NCBI GenBank assembly: GCA_947628505.1 | Contig: CANRAD010000004.1 | Coordinates: forward strand, 1 to 64,000 | Reading direction: 5' to 3' | DNA: 64,000 bases | DNA from: an uncultured Clostridia bacterium | Lineage (GTDB): Bacteria > Bacillota > Clostridia > Christensenellales > Borkfalkiaceae | Shown here: piece by piece, positions 28,171 through 36,377 of the stretch | Layout: every line of letters begins with the position of its first letter | How positions within the stretch are numbered: position 1 is the first letter of the stretch | Position numbers and translations under genes: made by a program | The notes under the pieces: generated by a model | The model's input: only the letters and a program-made list of their open reading frames with translations | The model's database searches: none | What the model was told of the DNA's origin: nothing

Positions 28171-28422
28171 TCAATAGATTTTTGACATAAGCGTTTTTGC
28201 GCTTACACCCGTAAGCATGCCGAGTTTGCCGGTTATCGAATTTATTATCTCTGCCGGAGCGTCCACCGCCACGCTTATGATATAGACGGACTTCTGTTTA
28301 TAAGGAATTCCCATTCGGCCTATAATGTATTCGCCGAATTCCGAAAGTACGGAATTGATTTTGGGACTTTGCGCTCTGTCTTCCGCAATTATGCTTATTA
28401 CCGCTATTCTGTTTTCGGACAT
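28171..28422 (-). CDS. TM1266-family iron-hydrogenase-associated regulator
   Basis: An 83-residue ACT/NikR-C-like protein matching the TM1266 family, often found with [FeFe]-hydrogenase maturation genes. Recognisable segments are RIAVISIIAEDR, YIIGRMGIPYK, ISVAVDAPAEIINSITGKLG and GVSAKT near the end. The ATG follows a GGGAGG ribosome site by seven T residues, and that site is buried in a predicted stem (28423-28452). It heads a transporter operon here; no hydrogenase gene is in the window. Confidence 0.85.
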   Translation of the reverse strand: MSENRIAVISIIAEDRAQSPKINSVLSEFGEYIIGRMGIPYKQKSVYIISVAVDAPAEIINSITGKLGMLTGVSAKTLMSKIY

Positions 28423-28525
28423 AAAAAAACCTCCCCCGAAATCAGGGAAAGGACAAAATACGCACTTACATGCGCGTGCAAATCTATTCAGCCCTTTACC
28501 CTCAGATAAACCTTTGAACTCAGGT
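28423..28525 (-). promoter_or_regulatory. Candidate riboswitch/attenuator leader of TM1266-ABC operon
   Basis: On the minus-strand transcript, CCUUUCCC (28452-28445) can pair with GGGGGAGG (28437-28430), closing a hairpin followed at once by seven Us and the ATG. That stem hides the ribosome site and looks like an intrinsic terminator. The same CCUUUCCC can instead pair with the upstream GGGUAAAGG (28501-28493, one bulged U), which would free the ribosome site; a small GCAC/GUGC hairpin lies inside that alternative arm. Mutually exclusive structures of this kind are typical of riboswitches. I cannot match it to a known class; the terminator-embedded layout recalls the thiS-motif (HMP-PP) type, but this is only a resemblance. 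Confidence 0.6.
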
Positions 28526-28531
28526 GAGATT

Positions 28532-28561
28532 ATTTTAGCACTTTCGGAAACAAAAAATCAA
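28532..28561 (-). promoter_or_regulatory. Promoter of the TM1266-ABC operon
   Basis: Minus strand -35 TTGATT (28561-28556), an 18-nt spacer and -10 TAAAAT (28537-28532). The start would be near 28525, giving a leader of about 100 nt that contains the alternative hairpins. Confidence 0.7.
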
Positions 28562-28601
28562 GCGGTTGAATATCCGTTTGAAAAATAAACATACTGTTTG
28601 T

Positions 28602-28883
28602 ATGAAAAAAATGAAAAAACTGTTGATTTTTACCGCCGCCTCATTGTCGCTTTCGATGATATTCGGCGCGGGATGGGCGGCAAACGCCGAAAAAGCAAAC
28701 GTTCGGCCGACATACATCGACGTTGACGCAAAGCGTGAAAAAGACGAAGAGCCGAATGTCGGAAACGACGGCGCGGACAAATGCGAAAAATGGGAATTCA
28801 GACTGAATCTCCCTTATCAACATAAAAAATATCCTCTTCCTCACCGTCCGAAAAACACGGCGACTCTGATAAACGGCAATTGA
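28602..28883 (+). CDS. Small secreted protein of unknown function
   Basis: 93 residues counted from the ATG at 28602. A lysine-rich start and hydrophobic core followed by AGWAANAEKA look like a cleavable signal peptide (site near residue 27-29). The mature part of about 65 residues is charged, with single cysteine DKCEKWEF and a Lys/Pro/His-rich tail. No family recognised. No Shine-Dalgarno; a CATACT box ends six bases before ATG with TTGAAT 18 nt further up (28566-28571), so the mRNA may be leaderless. An in-frame TTG at 28566 is an unlikely alternative start. A terminator follows directly. Confidence 0.6.
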   Translation: MKKMKKLLIFTAASLSLSMIFGAGWAANAEKANVRPTYIDVDAKREKDEEPNVGNDGADKCEKWEFRLNLPYQHKKYPLPHRPKNTATLINGN

Positions 28884-28914
28884 AAAACGTCCCCTTGCGA
28901 TAGGGGACGTTTTT
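28883..28914. terminator. Bidirectional terminator between small secreted gene and hydratase
   Basis: A perfect stem (AAAAACGTCCCC pairing with GGGGACGTTTTT) with a seven-base loop. T-runs follow on both strands, fitting the convergent genes on either side. Confidence 0.9.
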
Positions 28915-28925
28915 AATTTTGGCGT

Positions 28926-31142
28926 TTAACGCTTATTGTAATTTATGAGGCAGCCCGAAAGGATAATCTTCTTCTCTTCCTCCGTAAGCGCGTCCATAAA
29001 CAAAATTATATCTTTGACTTTTTTATCGGAAATGTGTTTGGCGGGTATTTCCGTCTTTCCGCCTTTGATAATCCCGTCGATATTTTTTATATAGATATAA
29101 TCGCCCACTTTAAAATCGAAATTTCGGCATAAAAGCGGCAACATGCCCCAATTTATAAGATTGGAACGATATCTTTTCGTGGCATATTCGACGGCGATAT
29201 TCGCTATTCCGCCCAAAACTCTTTGGCACGACGCCGCCTGTTCGCGCGCGGAGCCGTCGCCCGGCTTCCTCGCTACAACCGCACTTCCGTACAATACGTC
29301 CGAATCGATTTCAAATCCGAGTTCTTCGAGTATTCCGTCGGGCAATTTGCCCGTAGCCTTTCTTTCGGCTTCGTCGGCCCTTATCTCCTCCGCTCTGGAA
29401 ACGTAACCCGGATCCTTTCTCGATAATGCAAACTTGGAAAGTCTGCAAGGATTGGAACGATACGAAGAAGTTTCCCCCGAAGGAATGAGCTCGTCCGTAG
29501 TGGTTACGTCGTCGTTTATAACAGACGCGACTTTTATGAGCACGTTCTCAGAAAGCGGAGACTGCTCGGGCCAATCCGCAATATTTGGCCCGTATACTAT
29601 ATCCACGCTCTTATCGGGCTTGCCCGCGCCCCGATAGACGCGATTGTCGTATATGGTTTTGTCGAAATAATATTTTTTAATCTTCTTTGAGTATTCGAAT
29701 TCGGTTGCCGGCGTCAAAGCGCCTCCGTTTGCCGAAGTCGTGGCAATAGAACGCGCGTCCATAAGCGCAACCGCGGCAAATTGCCCCTCGGTAGGCTTGC
29801 TCCCCTCTCTGTTTTCGAAATTCCTCGTCGTGTGTCTTATCGACAAACCGTTGTTCGCGGGGGTATCTCCGGCTCCGAAGCAAGGGCCGCAAAACGCCGT
29901 TTTGAATAAGGCACCGGCAGTAATCAGGTCGGAAACGTAACCGTTGTCCGCAAGACATTTGTATACGGGCTGGCTCTGCGGATAGACGCTCAAAGAAAAT
30001 TTCCCCGAACCGCAACTTCTGCCGCGTAGAATATCCGCCGCTTCGGCTATATTCTCATAACTGCCACCGGCGCAACCGGCTATGACGGCTTGGTCCACAT
30101 AGACCTTGCCGTCTTTTATTTTGTCGCGGAGAACCGATCCTCCCGCTTTCAGCTTTTTGCTTTCTTCCTCTATACCGCCGAGTATATCGTCCGCGTTCTC
30201 CAAAAATTCCTTTATCGTGTATGCGTTCGACGGATGGAAAGGAAGCGCAATCATTGGCTCAATGCGCGAAAGGTCGACTACTGCCGCACCGTCGTAATAG
30301 GCCGTTTCTTCGGGGCGTATCACGCGAAAATCATTCTCTCTTTTGTGAATCTTAAAAAATTCATGCGTTGTTTCGTCCGTCTCCCATATGCTTGAAAGGC
30401 ACGACGTTTCGGTCGTCATTACGTCTATTCCGCATCTGAAATCCATTGAAAGATTTTTTATGCCCGGGCCGACAAATTCGAGAACTTTATTTTTAACAAA
30501 ACCCTTTTTGAACGTCGCTCCGATAAGCGCAATGGCAACGTCGTGCGGGCCTACGCCTTTTTTGGGCTTGCCTTTCAGATAAACGGCTATAACTTCCGGA
30601 CGTTTTATATCGTAAGTCTGCCCCAAAAGCTGTTTGACGAGTTCCGGGCCGCCTTCGCCGATGGCCATGGTTCCGAGCGCGCCGTAACGCGTATGACTGT
30701 CGGAACCGAGAATCATAGCGCCGCACCCGGCCTCCGATTCGCGCATATATTGATGAATTACCGCGAGATGCGCGGGCACGTAATTGCCGCCGTAATGCTT
30801 GGCGGCCGTAAGCCCGAACATATGGTCGTCTTCATTTATCGTTCCGCCGACGGCGCATAGCGAATTATGGCAGTTCGTTAACGTATAAGGGACGGGAAAT
30901 TCTTTCAACCCGGAAGCCTTCGCCGTTTGAATAATCCCCACGTAAGTTATATCGTGCGAAGCAAGCGCGTCGAATTTGATGCGCAGATTTTCCGCGTCGC
31001 CTTTATTGTGCGCGGCAAGGATTTTATATGTCATCGTGCCTTTCACTGCCGCCTGCTTTTTGCTCTCGACCATAAAGGCCACGTTTTCTTTAAGGAGTTT
31101 ACCGTCAATGAGATATACTCCGCCTTTAATAAGTTTAATCAT
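28926..31142 (-). CDS. Aconitase-superfamily hydratase (YbhJ-like)
   Basis: A 738-residue member of the aconitase/IPM-isomerase superfamily. 4Fe-4S cysteines are in VIAGCAGGS and FCGPCFGAG. The substrate-binding [22 protein letters not shown] and the C-terminal swivel domain from about residue 560 ([18 protein letters not shown]) are typical. Its divergence from AcnA/AcnB and its length suggest the YbhJ-like group of undefined substrate rather than the TCA enzyme. It is monocistronic between a terminator and its own promoter. A true aconitase role is possible but not shown. Confidence 0.8.
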   Translation of the reverse strand: MIKLIKGGVYLIDGKLLKENVAFMVESKKQAAVKGTMTYKILAAHNKGDAENLRIKFDALASHDITYVGIIQTAKASGLKEFPVPYTLTNCHNSLCAVGGTINEDDHMFGLTAAKHYGGNYVPAHLAVIHQYMRESEAGCGAMILGSDSHTRYGALGTMAIGEGGPELVKQLLGQTYDIKRPEVIAVYLKGKPKKGVGPHDVAIALIGATFKKGFVKNKVLEFVGPGIKNLSMDFRCGIDVMTTETSCLSSIWETDETTHEFFKIHKRENDFRVIRPEETAYYDGAAVVDLSRIEPMIALPFHPSNAYTIKEFLENADDILGGIEEESKKLKAGGSVLRDKIKDGKVYVDQAVIAGCAGGSYENIAEAADILRGRSCGSGKFSLSVYPQSQPVYKCLADNGYVSDLITAGALFKTAFCGPCFGAGDTPANNGLSIRHTTRNFENREGSKPTEGQFAAVALMDARSIATTSANGGALTPATEFEYSKKIKKYYFDKTIYDNRVYRGAGKPDKSVDIVYGPNIADWPEQSPLSENVLIKVASVINDDVTTTDELIPSGETSSYRSNPCRLSKFALSRKDPGYVSRAEEIRADEAERKATGKLPDGILEELGFEIDSDVLYGSAVVARKPGDGSAREQAASCQRVLGGIANIAVEYATKRYRSNLINWGMLPLLCRNFDFKVGDYIYIKNIDGIIKGGKTEIPAKHISDKKVKDIILFMDALTEEEKKIILSGCLINYNKR

Positions 31143-31166
31143 AAATTTACCTTACGTTTTTATCCT

Positions 31167-31195
31167 ATTTTATAATAAAAACATATTTTAGGCAA
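31167..31195 (-). promoter_or_regulatory. Candidate promoter of the hydratase gene
   Basis: Minus strand -35 TTGCCT (31195-31190), a 17-nt spacer and -10 TAAAAT (31172-31167), followed by an AAGGT ribosome site before the ATG at 31142. Back-to-back with the promoter of the PH-domain gene. Confidence 0.6.
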
Positions 31196-31233
31196 TTGTT
31201 TACGCAATCAAATATTTATTAACGGCAATTTTG

Positions 31234-31262
31234 TTGCATTTTTAACCCGATTGACCTATAAT
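31234..31262 (+). promoter_or_regulatory. Consensus promoter giving a likely leaderless mRNA
   Basis: -35 TTGCAT (31234-31239), 17-nt spacer, perfect -10 TATAAT (31257-31262). Only six bases separate the -10 box from ATG at 31269, so transcription should begin at or next to the start codon. The -35 is preceded by TTTTG, as in the lipoprotein promoters at 48318 and 53653. Confidence 0.8.
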
Positions 31263-31268
31263 AGCGAT

Positions 31269-31754
31269 ATGAAAATTTTCAAATTCAAGTATTCAAAGAT
31301 TGCCACGGCTTTTATATATCTCGGGCTTGCGTTGGCGGCCACGGCGTTTGCGCTCAATCTATATTATCTTCTTACGGAAGGCATAGACGGCGCATATAAT
31401 CCCGCATATCCCATCATAAGATATGTTCTTATGTTCTTCGTATCGATACTTTTAGCAGTAATACTTATCAGTTTGCTGGTTTCGTCTTATTACGCCGTAG
31501 GGGACGGCGTCTTAAAGACAAGTTTCGGCATTATAAAGAGCAAATATAAACTTACGGATATCGAAAACATTATTTTAGACAGAGAAACAAACAAACTCAT
31601 ATTGCAATTCAAAACCCAGACGTTTATTTCGGTTGTGGTAAAGCCGGAATGGTACGAGGATTTCGTAAACGCATTATTGGAGAAAAATCCCGACATAAAT
31701 TATTCCGTGAAGTCGAAAGAAAATACTCCCGACGATAACGAAAAGAAAAAATAA
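31269..31754 (+). CDS. Membrane protein with bacterial PH-like domain
   Basis: 161 residues. Two membrane helices (about residues 10-32 and 48-75) are followed by a bacterial PH/YdbT-like beta domain: YYAVGDGVLKTSFGIIKSKY, LTDIENIILDRETNKLILQF, then a C-terminal helix. The tail is charged (PDDNEKKK). The role is unknown. The TTG six codons upstream overlaps the promoter and is not credible as a start. Monocistronic, ending at a strong terminator. Confidence 0.7.
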   Translation: MKIFKFKYSKIATAFIYLGLALAATAFALNLYYLLTEGIDGAYNPAYPIIRYVLMFFVSILLAVILISLLVSSYYAVGDGVLKTSFGIIKSKYKLTDIENIILDRETNKLILQFKTQTFISVVVKPEWYEDFVNALLEKNPDINYSVKSKENTPDDNEKKK

Positions 31755-31808
31755 ACGCCTTGATTTCACCCGAACGACCATTCAATATCGATAATTCGAC
31801 GCAACATA

Positions 31809-31841
31809 AAACCGCGAAGCGTTCAACCTCGCGGTTTTTTT
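31809..31841. terminator. Bidirectional terminator between PH-domain gene and plsY
   Basis: Stem ACCGCGA/TCGCGGT (31811-31817 / 31829-31835) followed by a run of seven or more Ts on the plus strand and TTTT on the minus strand. Confidence 0.85.
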
Positions 31842-31910
31842 GTTCAGAAAACTTTTCGTCTGTTTTCCGTAAACACTCCGCGACCGCCAAGTCGCGGCGG
31901 ATATTGAATT

Positions 31911-32627
31911 TTACGCTTTTTTGCGCTTTCTAACGGAAGTCCTATGCTCTTCTCCCGCAAGCAATCTGACTATATTCTTGCGATGGGCTATCCATGTAAG
32001 CAGATTTATTGCCAACAAAATCATAAGAACGGAAACAACCCAACCGTTCAGAATACAATCCTTATATCTAACGGCAAACAGAGCGGCCTGCCAAACCGTG
32101 AGCAAAGAAACTCCGAGCAACGAGCCCATGCTTCCCATTTCGGAAAAAATTATATACACCAGCACAAGGCTCAAAAGCACAACGGCTATGGGAAAATACC
32201 ACCATTGTTCGCACGGAAGGGCAAAAGCGAAAAGTCCCATCGTGGAGGCAATTCCCTTTCCCCCTTTGAACTTCATATAAAACGGGAAAATATGACCTAT
32301 TATAACGGATATCCCGAAAAGATACCTGACGAAATCCGCGACGGCGACATATGTCCCTTCAAAGACATAATCCTTGAAAATTATCCAGCCTATCACCGCG
32401 GGAAGTCCGCCTTTTATGACGTCGCAGAAAAAATTGACGGCGCCGATTTTCAACCCGAACGTCCGCGTCATATTCATGGTTCCGGGATTTCCGCTTCCCT
32501 GACTGCGTATATCTTTTCGCTTTATATGAGATATGAGAACGGCAAAATTAAAACAACCTATAAAGTAGCAAACAATTGCTCCTATAAGAAAATAATACCA
32601 ACTATCGGCTATAACAAGTTCTTTCAT
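31911..32627 (-). CDS. plsY: Acyl-phosphate:glycerol-3-phosphate acyltransferase PlsY
   Basis: The membrane acyltransferase making lysophosphatidic acid. The three PlsY motifs are visible: GSGNPGTMNMTRTFG, the KGGLPAVIGWIIF loop and FKGGKGIASTMG. About five membrane helices in 238 residues; slightly longer than usual owing to a basic C-terminal tail (RTSVRKRKKA). The ATG overlaps the der stop as ATGA, a common der-plsY pairing. Confidence 0.95.
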   Translation of the reverse strand: MKELVIADSWYYFLIGAIVCYFIGCFNFAVLISHIKRKDIRSQGSGNPGTMNMTRTFGLKIGAVNFFCDVIKGGLPAVIGWIIFKDYVFEGTYVAVADFVRYLFGISVIIGHIFPFYMKFKGGKGIASTMGLFAFALPCEQWWYFPIAVVLLSLVLVYIIFSEMGSMGSLLGVSLLTVWQAALFAVRYKDCILNGWVVSVLMILLAINLLTWIAHRKNIVRLLAGEEHRTSVRKRKKA

Positions 32628-33934
32628 TTTTCACTCTTCTCCCGTGTGATAATCTTTATGGGAGTGCCCGAAAAATCGAAATTTTTTCTTAACGTATTTT
32701 CGAGAAAACGCTCATAGGAAAAGTGTAAAAGTTCGGTTGAATTTACAAATAAAACAAAAACGGGCGGGGCAACCGAAACCTGCGAAGCGTAATATACTTT
32801 AAGCCTTCTGCCGTTATAAGAAGGCGGTTCGTTCGCGCGGACGGTGTCGAGAATAAGGTCGTTCAGAACGCCCGTTGACACTCTGAATCTCGAATGTTCG
32901 TATACCTCGTCTATTAAAGACATAACTTTTTCGGTGCGGCGGCCGGTTTTTGCGGATATATAGACGGATTTGAAATAATCCATGAATTTGAGATCTTCGC
33001 CGAGCTTTTCTTCGAACTTATTAACGGTATCGGTATCCTTTTCGATAAGATCCCATTTATTCATAACTATGACGGAAGGTTTACCTTGCTCGTGAACGTA
33101 ACCTATAATTTTAGTGTCCTGTTCGGTGAGCCCTTCGGTGCTGTCGACAACGAGAAGACAGACATCCGCTCTTCTGACCGCGTCGAAAGCGCGCATTACG
33201 GAATAATATTCCACGTCGTCTTCAACCTTGCTTTTTTTGCGTATGCCCGCCGTGTCTATAATCGTATAGTTTTTGTCGTTATAAGTAAAACGCGTATCTA
33301 TGGCGTCGCGCGTAGTGCCGGCAATATCCGTTACTATTGAACGCTCAAATCCCAGCAACTTATTCACAAGGCTGCTTTTACCAGCGTTGGGCTTGCCCAC
33401 TACCGCTATTTTAACGCTGTCGTCCTCTTCCGCAACGACTTTGCCGAACCAACCGACGACTTCGTCCAACACGTCGCCTATGCCCGTGCTGTGCTCCGCA
33501 GATATCGGATACGGTTCTCCGAGACCGAGGGAATAAAATTCGAATACCTTGTCTTCGGAATATTCGTCCACCTTATTGACAACGAGAATAACCGGTTTTT
33601 TGCTTCGGCGAAGCATATCGGCAATTTCATAATCAGAAGCGGTCAAACCTTCCGAGCCGTCCACGAAAAATAAAATTACCTGCGCGGTATCGATAGCCGT
33701 TTCCGCCTGTTTTCTGATTTCGCGCCACATAACGTCTTCCGAGCGCATTTCAATGCCCCCGGTATCGACGATTGTGAAGATTTTTCCGCGCCACTCCGCG
33801 TCGACATAAAGTCTGTCGCGGGTAACTCCCGGTCTGTCTTCCGTTATCGAAATCTTTCTGCCGGCGACTTTATTGAAAAAAGTGCTTTTCCCCACATTAG
33901 GTCGACCGACTATTGCAACAAGCGGATTTGCCAT
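32624..33934 (-). CDS. der: Ribosome-assembly GTPase Der (EngA)
   Basis: A double-GTPase protein for 50S assembly. The first G domain has GRPNVGKSTFFNKV, DTGG and NKVD; the second has GKPNAGKSSLVNKLLG, DTAGIRKKSK and NKWDLIEKD; a C-terminal KH-like domain follows (RVSTGVLNDLILD, then NSTELLHFSYERFLENTLRK). The length of 436 is normal. No Shine-Dalgarno is visible before ATG; the stop of the upstream gene is 8 nt away, so translation may be coupled. Confidence 0.97.
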   Translation of the reverse strand: MANPLVAIVGRPNVGKSTFFNKVAGRKISITEDRPGVTRDRLYVDAEWRGKIFTIVDTGGIEMRSEDVMWREIRKQAETAIDTAQVILFFVDGSEGLTASDYEIADMLRRSKKPVILVVNKVDEYSEDKVFEFYSLGLGEPYPISAEHSTGIGDVLDEVVGWFGKVVAEEDDSVKIAVVGKPNAGKSSLVNKLLGFERSIVTDIAGTTRDAIDTRFTYNDKNYTIIDTAGIRKKSKVEDDVEYYSVMRAFDAVRRADVCLLVVDSTEGLTEQDTKIIGYVHEQGKPSVIVMNKWDLIEKDTDTVNKFEEKLGEDLKFMDYFKSVYISAKTGRRTEKVMSLIDEVYEHSRFRVSTGVLNDLILDTVRANEPPSYNGRRLKVYYASQVSVAPPVFVLFVNSTELLHFSYERFLENTLRKNFDFSGTPIKIITREKSEK

Positions 33935-33942
33935 ATATCAAA

Positions 33943-34278
33943 TCAAAAATGTATTACGCTGAAAACTACGCCGAGAGCATATATTATGAGCGCAACCCAG
34001 AAAAATACTTTCCAGCCCGTGCTTTTGCGGCGGACATAGCCGTAAGCCGGTATGCCTATCGCCACAAGAAGGCAAACTTTCGCCACGACGTCGAATATGC
34101 CTATTGCGGTGCCCATGCCGTCAATGCGGAATTTACTGTTGATAATGTTCAGAACGGCCGTTACGATAAAGAGCGTAGATGCAATCGCAAGCCCCCAAAA
34201 CGCGCAAATTTTCGTAAGTTCGCGTCTTTCGCCGGATGTGGTCGTAGTTGTTGTCTTTGTCTTTCTTCTGATTGACAT
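33943..34278 (-). CDS. Small three-helix membrane protein
   Basis: 111 residues: a Thr-rich, basic N terminus (about 1-20), then three hydrophobic helices at about 23-45, 58-80 and 88-108. No family recognised. AAGGAG stands before the ATG. Situated between rluD-like and der, with 24-nt and 8-nt gaps, probably in one transcript. Confidence 0.6.
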   Translation of the reverse strand: MSIRRKTKTTTTTTSGERRELTKICAFWGLAIASTLFIVTAVLNIINSKFRIDGMGTAIGIFDVVAKVCLLVAIGIPAYGYVRRKSTGWKVFFWVALIIYALGVVFSVIHF

Positions 34279-34302
34279 AATACATCTCCTTTATAAAATA
34301 AT

Positions 34303-35217
34303 TCAGATTTCTTTAAGTTTTTTTAAAATCGCTTCGAAATACTCCGGTATCGGAGCCTCGAAGCTCATCTCTTCTCCCGTTGAGGGGTGAATCAAACTCA
34401 ACCGCCACGCATGAAGAAGCTGACCTTCGAGATTGAACTTCTGCTTTTTTACGCCGTAAGTTTTATCTCCCACAATCGGATGTCCGATATATTTGGCATG
34501 AACGCGTATCTGATGCGTTCTTCCCGTATGAAGATCGAAACGGCAGAGAGTATAACCCTCTTCGTATCTCTTCAACACCTTGTAGGCGGTTATTGCCAAC
34601 TTGCCCTTATCCGGTTCCACAACCGCCATTTTCACTCTGTCCTGCGGGTGTCGGCCTATGTATGTGGTTATTCTTCCCTCTTCATCTTTGAGCCTGCCTT
34701 CCAAAAGCGCAAGATAAGTGCGCCGACAGATTTTTTTCTCTATCTGTGCCGAAAGACTCAGATGAGCTTTGTCATTTTTGGCTACAACCAAAAGTCCGGA
34801 AGTATCTTTATCTATTCTGTGAACTATCCCGGGGCGCAAAACGCCGTTTATGCCGCTTAAACTCCCGAGATTGTATAAAAGCGCGTTTACGAGCGTTCCC
34901 TCGGTATTCCCGTTGCCTGCGTGAACGGTCATGCCCTGCGGCTTGTTGACGACCGCTATGTCGTCGTCCTCGTAAATTATGTCTATGGGAATTTTTTCGG
35001 GTTTCGCAAAATACTCATCGGCGTCCGGGAGCGAAACCTCCGCGGCGCAACCGCACAATATGGGTTTTGACGGCTTGACGTTTTCGCCGTCAATAAGCAC
35101 GTTGCCGTTTTCGAATAGTTTCTTCACGAAAGAGCGGGTGTAATCGGCCAGATTATCGCTTATGAAAATATCTGCGCGGGAGTAATTCTTCTCCGCCGTA
35201 AAGTTCAATTTTTTCAT
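34303..35217 (-). CDS. RluD-family pseudouridine synthase
   Basis: A 304-residue 23S rRNA-type pseudouridine synthase. An N-terminal S4 domain (RADIFISDNLADYTRSFVKK) is followed by the catalytic domain with GIVHRIDKDTSGLLVVAKND (catalytic Asp; Ile replaces the usual Leu in HRLD) and TGRTHQIRVHAKYIGHPI. Overlaps the lspA stop as ATGA, the standard lspA-rluD arrangement of Firmicutes. Confidence 0.94.
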   Translation of the reverse strand: MKKLNFTAEKNYSRADIFISDNLADYTRSFVKKLFENGNVLIDGENVKPSKPILCGCAAEVSLPDADEYFAKPEKIPIDIIYEDDDIAVVNKPQGMTVHAGNGNTEGTLVNALLYNLGSLSGINGVLRPGIVHRIDKDTSGLLVVAKNDKAHLSLSAQIEKKICRRTYLALLEGRLKDEEGRITTYIGRHPQDRVKMAVVEPDKGKLAITAYKVLKRYEEGYTLCRFDLHTGRTHQIRVHAKYIGHPIVGDKTYGVKKQKFNLEGQLLHAWRLSLIHPSTGEEMSFEAPIPEYFEAILKKLKEI

Positions 35218-35834
35218 TCGGCGCTATCATCAAACCCGTCGTCTTCGTCCTGCGAACGCTTTTCGCGGGCATCATCCTCCGTCTTGCGTTTCGCCTGTGC
35301 CGTTTTTGCTTTTTTCGTCAAAGGAAAAACCGCCCATTCGTTCAAGAACAGCAAGTCTATTACCGCTATTACGGCGCCGATAACTATGAAGAAATCGGCA
35401 AAATTGCAATAGACCAGACTGCCGTTGTTTATAAGCATATTCAATCCAAAAAAGTCTCTCACCGAATGGAAAACAAATCGGTCGATAAGATTTCCGAACG
35501 CGCCCGCCGCGACGAACGAAATGGAGATTTTGAGATTTGTAAACCTTTCGGGCAAAAAGATGAACCCGAATATAAGAAACGCAAGCAAAATAATCGTAAC
35601 CGTTATAAGAATAGGCTGACCTATGGACGGATTCTGATTAAGAAAGCTGAAAGCGCAACCGGGGTTGCGTATATTGTTGGATATCTCCGCAAAACCCGGA
35701 ATTATCACCGCTTTCCACATAAACGCCTCTTCGAGTTGCTTTGTTATTAAATCCGCGGCTACAAGCAAAACAAAAATTATTATGAGAACGGTGCTTTTTA
35801 TTCCTATATGCGGTTGTAACTTTTTCTTTGACAT
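35214..35834 (-). CDS. lspA: Lipoprotein signal peptidase (signal peptidase II)
   Basis: The membrane aspartic protease that processes lipoproteins such as those at 48-57 kb. Four helices, with VAADLITKQ, NIRNPGCAFSF (Cys in place of the common Ala), GAFGNLIDRF (first catalytic Asp) and NFADFFIVIG (second). At 206 residues it is longer than the usual 150-170 because of a charged Lys/Glu/Asp-rich C-terminal tail. No Shine-Dalgarno; a consensus promoter ends eight bases before ATG. Confidence 0.94.
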   Translation of the reverse strand: MSKKKLQPHIGIKSTVLIIIFVLLVAADLITKQLEEAFMWKAVIIPGFAEISNNIRNPGCAFSFLNQNPSIGQPILITVTIILLAFLIFGFIFLPERFTNLKISISFVAAGAFGNLIDRFVFHSVRDFFGLNMLINNGSLVYCNFADFFIVIGAVIAVIDLLFLNEWAVFPLTKKAKTAQAKRKTEDDAREKRSQDEDDGFDDSAE

Positions 35835-35842
35835 ACACTTAT

Positions 35843-35871
35843 ATCATATATTAAAGTTATAATTTTGTCAA
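35843..35871 (-). promoter_or_regulatory. Consensus promoter of lspA, near-leaderless
   Basis: Minus strand -35 TTGACA (35871-35866), a 17-nt spacer and -10 TATGAT (35848-35843). The lspA ATG begins nine bases after the -10 end, leaving at most one or two untranslated bases. Confidence 0.8.
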
Positions 35872-35910
35872 TTAAGAATAAGCACGATATAAGTAAATAA
35901 ACAGTTAAAA

Positions 35911-35940
35911 ACGGCGCGCAACGGATTGCGCGCCGTCATT
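35911..35940 (-). terminator. Terminator after the mazF-like gene
   Basis: An 11-bp GC-rich perfect stem (35911-35921 / 35926-35936) with a four-base loop; on the minus strand TTTTTAAC follows. It starts 4 nt after the stop codon. Confidence 0.85.
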
Positions 35941-36288
35941 TTATTTTACAAAACCGAGACTTATCAATATCGCCCTGTCCACACGCGTCATCGTCGTTGT
36001 TGGGAGCTCTCCTATCCGCTCTTTCAAACGGCGTTTGTCGAGCGTTCTTATCTGTTCGAGAAGAATTACGCTGTCTTTTTGAAGCCCGTATAAAGACGAC
36101 GGCAATTCTATATGCGTAGGAAGTTTTGCTTTGTTTATTTTGCTTGTTACCGCCGCCGCAATTACGGTGGGCGAATATTTGTTTCCCACGTCGTTTTGCA
36201 CAACAAGCACGGGGCGAACGCCTCCCTGCTCGCTGCCTACGACCGGCGATAAGTCGGCATAGTAGAGTTCTCCGCGTTTTACAGTCAT
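35941..36288 (-). CDS. MazF/NdoA-type endoribonuclease toxin, no adjacent antitoxin seen
   Basis: 115 residues with the full NdoA-like pattern: [54 protein letters not shown] and [20 protein letters not shown]. These toxins cut mRNA at short motifs. The 89 nt upstream holds no MazE-like frame; the neighbour is the CaCA antiporter. AAAGAGG lies before ATG. In several Firmicutes the antitoxin directly precedes the toxin, so its absence is notable. Confidence 0.88.
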   Translation of the reverse strand: MTVKRGELYYADLSPVVGSEQGGVRPVLVVQNDVGNKYSPTVIAAAVTSKINKAKLPTHIELPSSLYGLQKDSVILLEQIRTLDKRRLKERIGELPTTTMTRVDRAILISLGFVK

Positions 36289-36377
36289 ATCAACCTCTTT
36301 ATCGGCAGGGTATATTTTATTATATGTACTGCCTTACAATTAGTGTTGACCGTCGCGCGAAGTTTTATACTTACTTG

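Noticed and set aside
28441..28540. TPP riboswitch on the plus strand, suggested by CCTTTGAACTCAGG
   Set aside because: The CUGAGA element and the remaining TPP core are absent, and the plus strand there leads into no thiamine gene; the similarity is short and probably chance.
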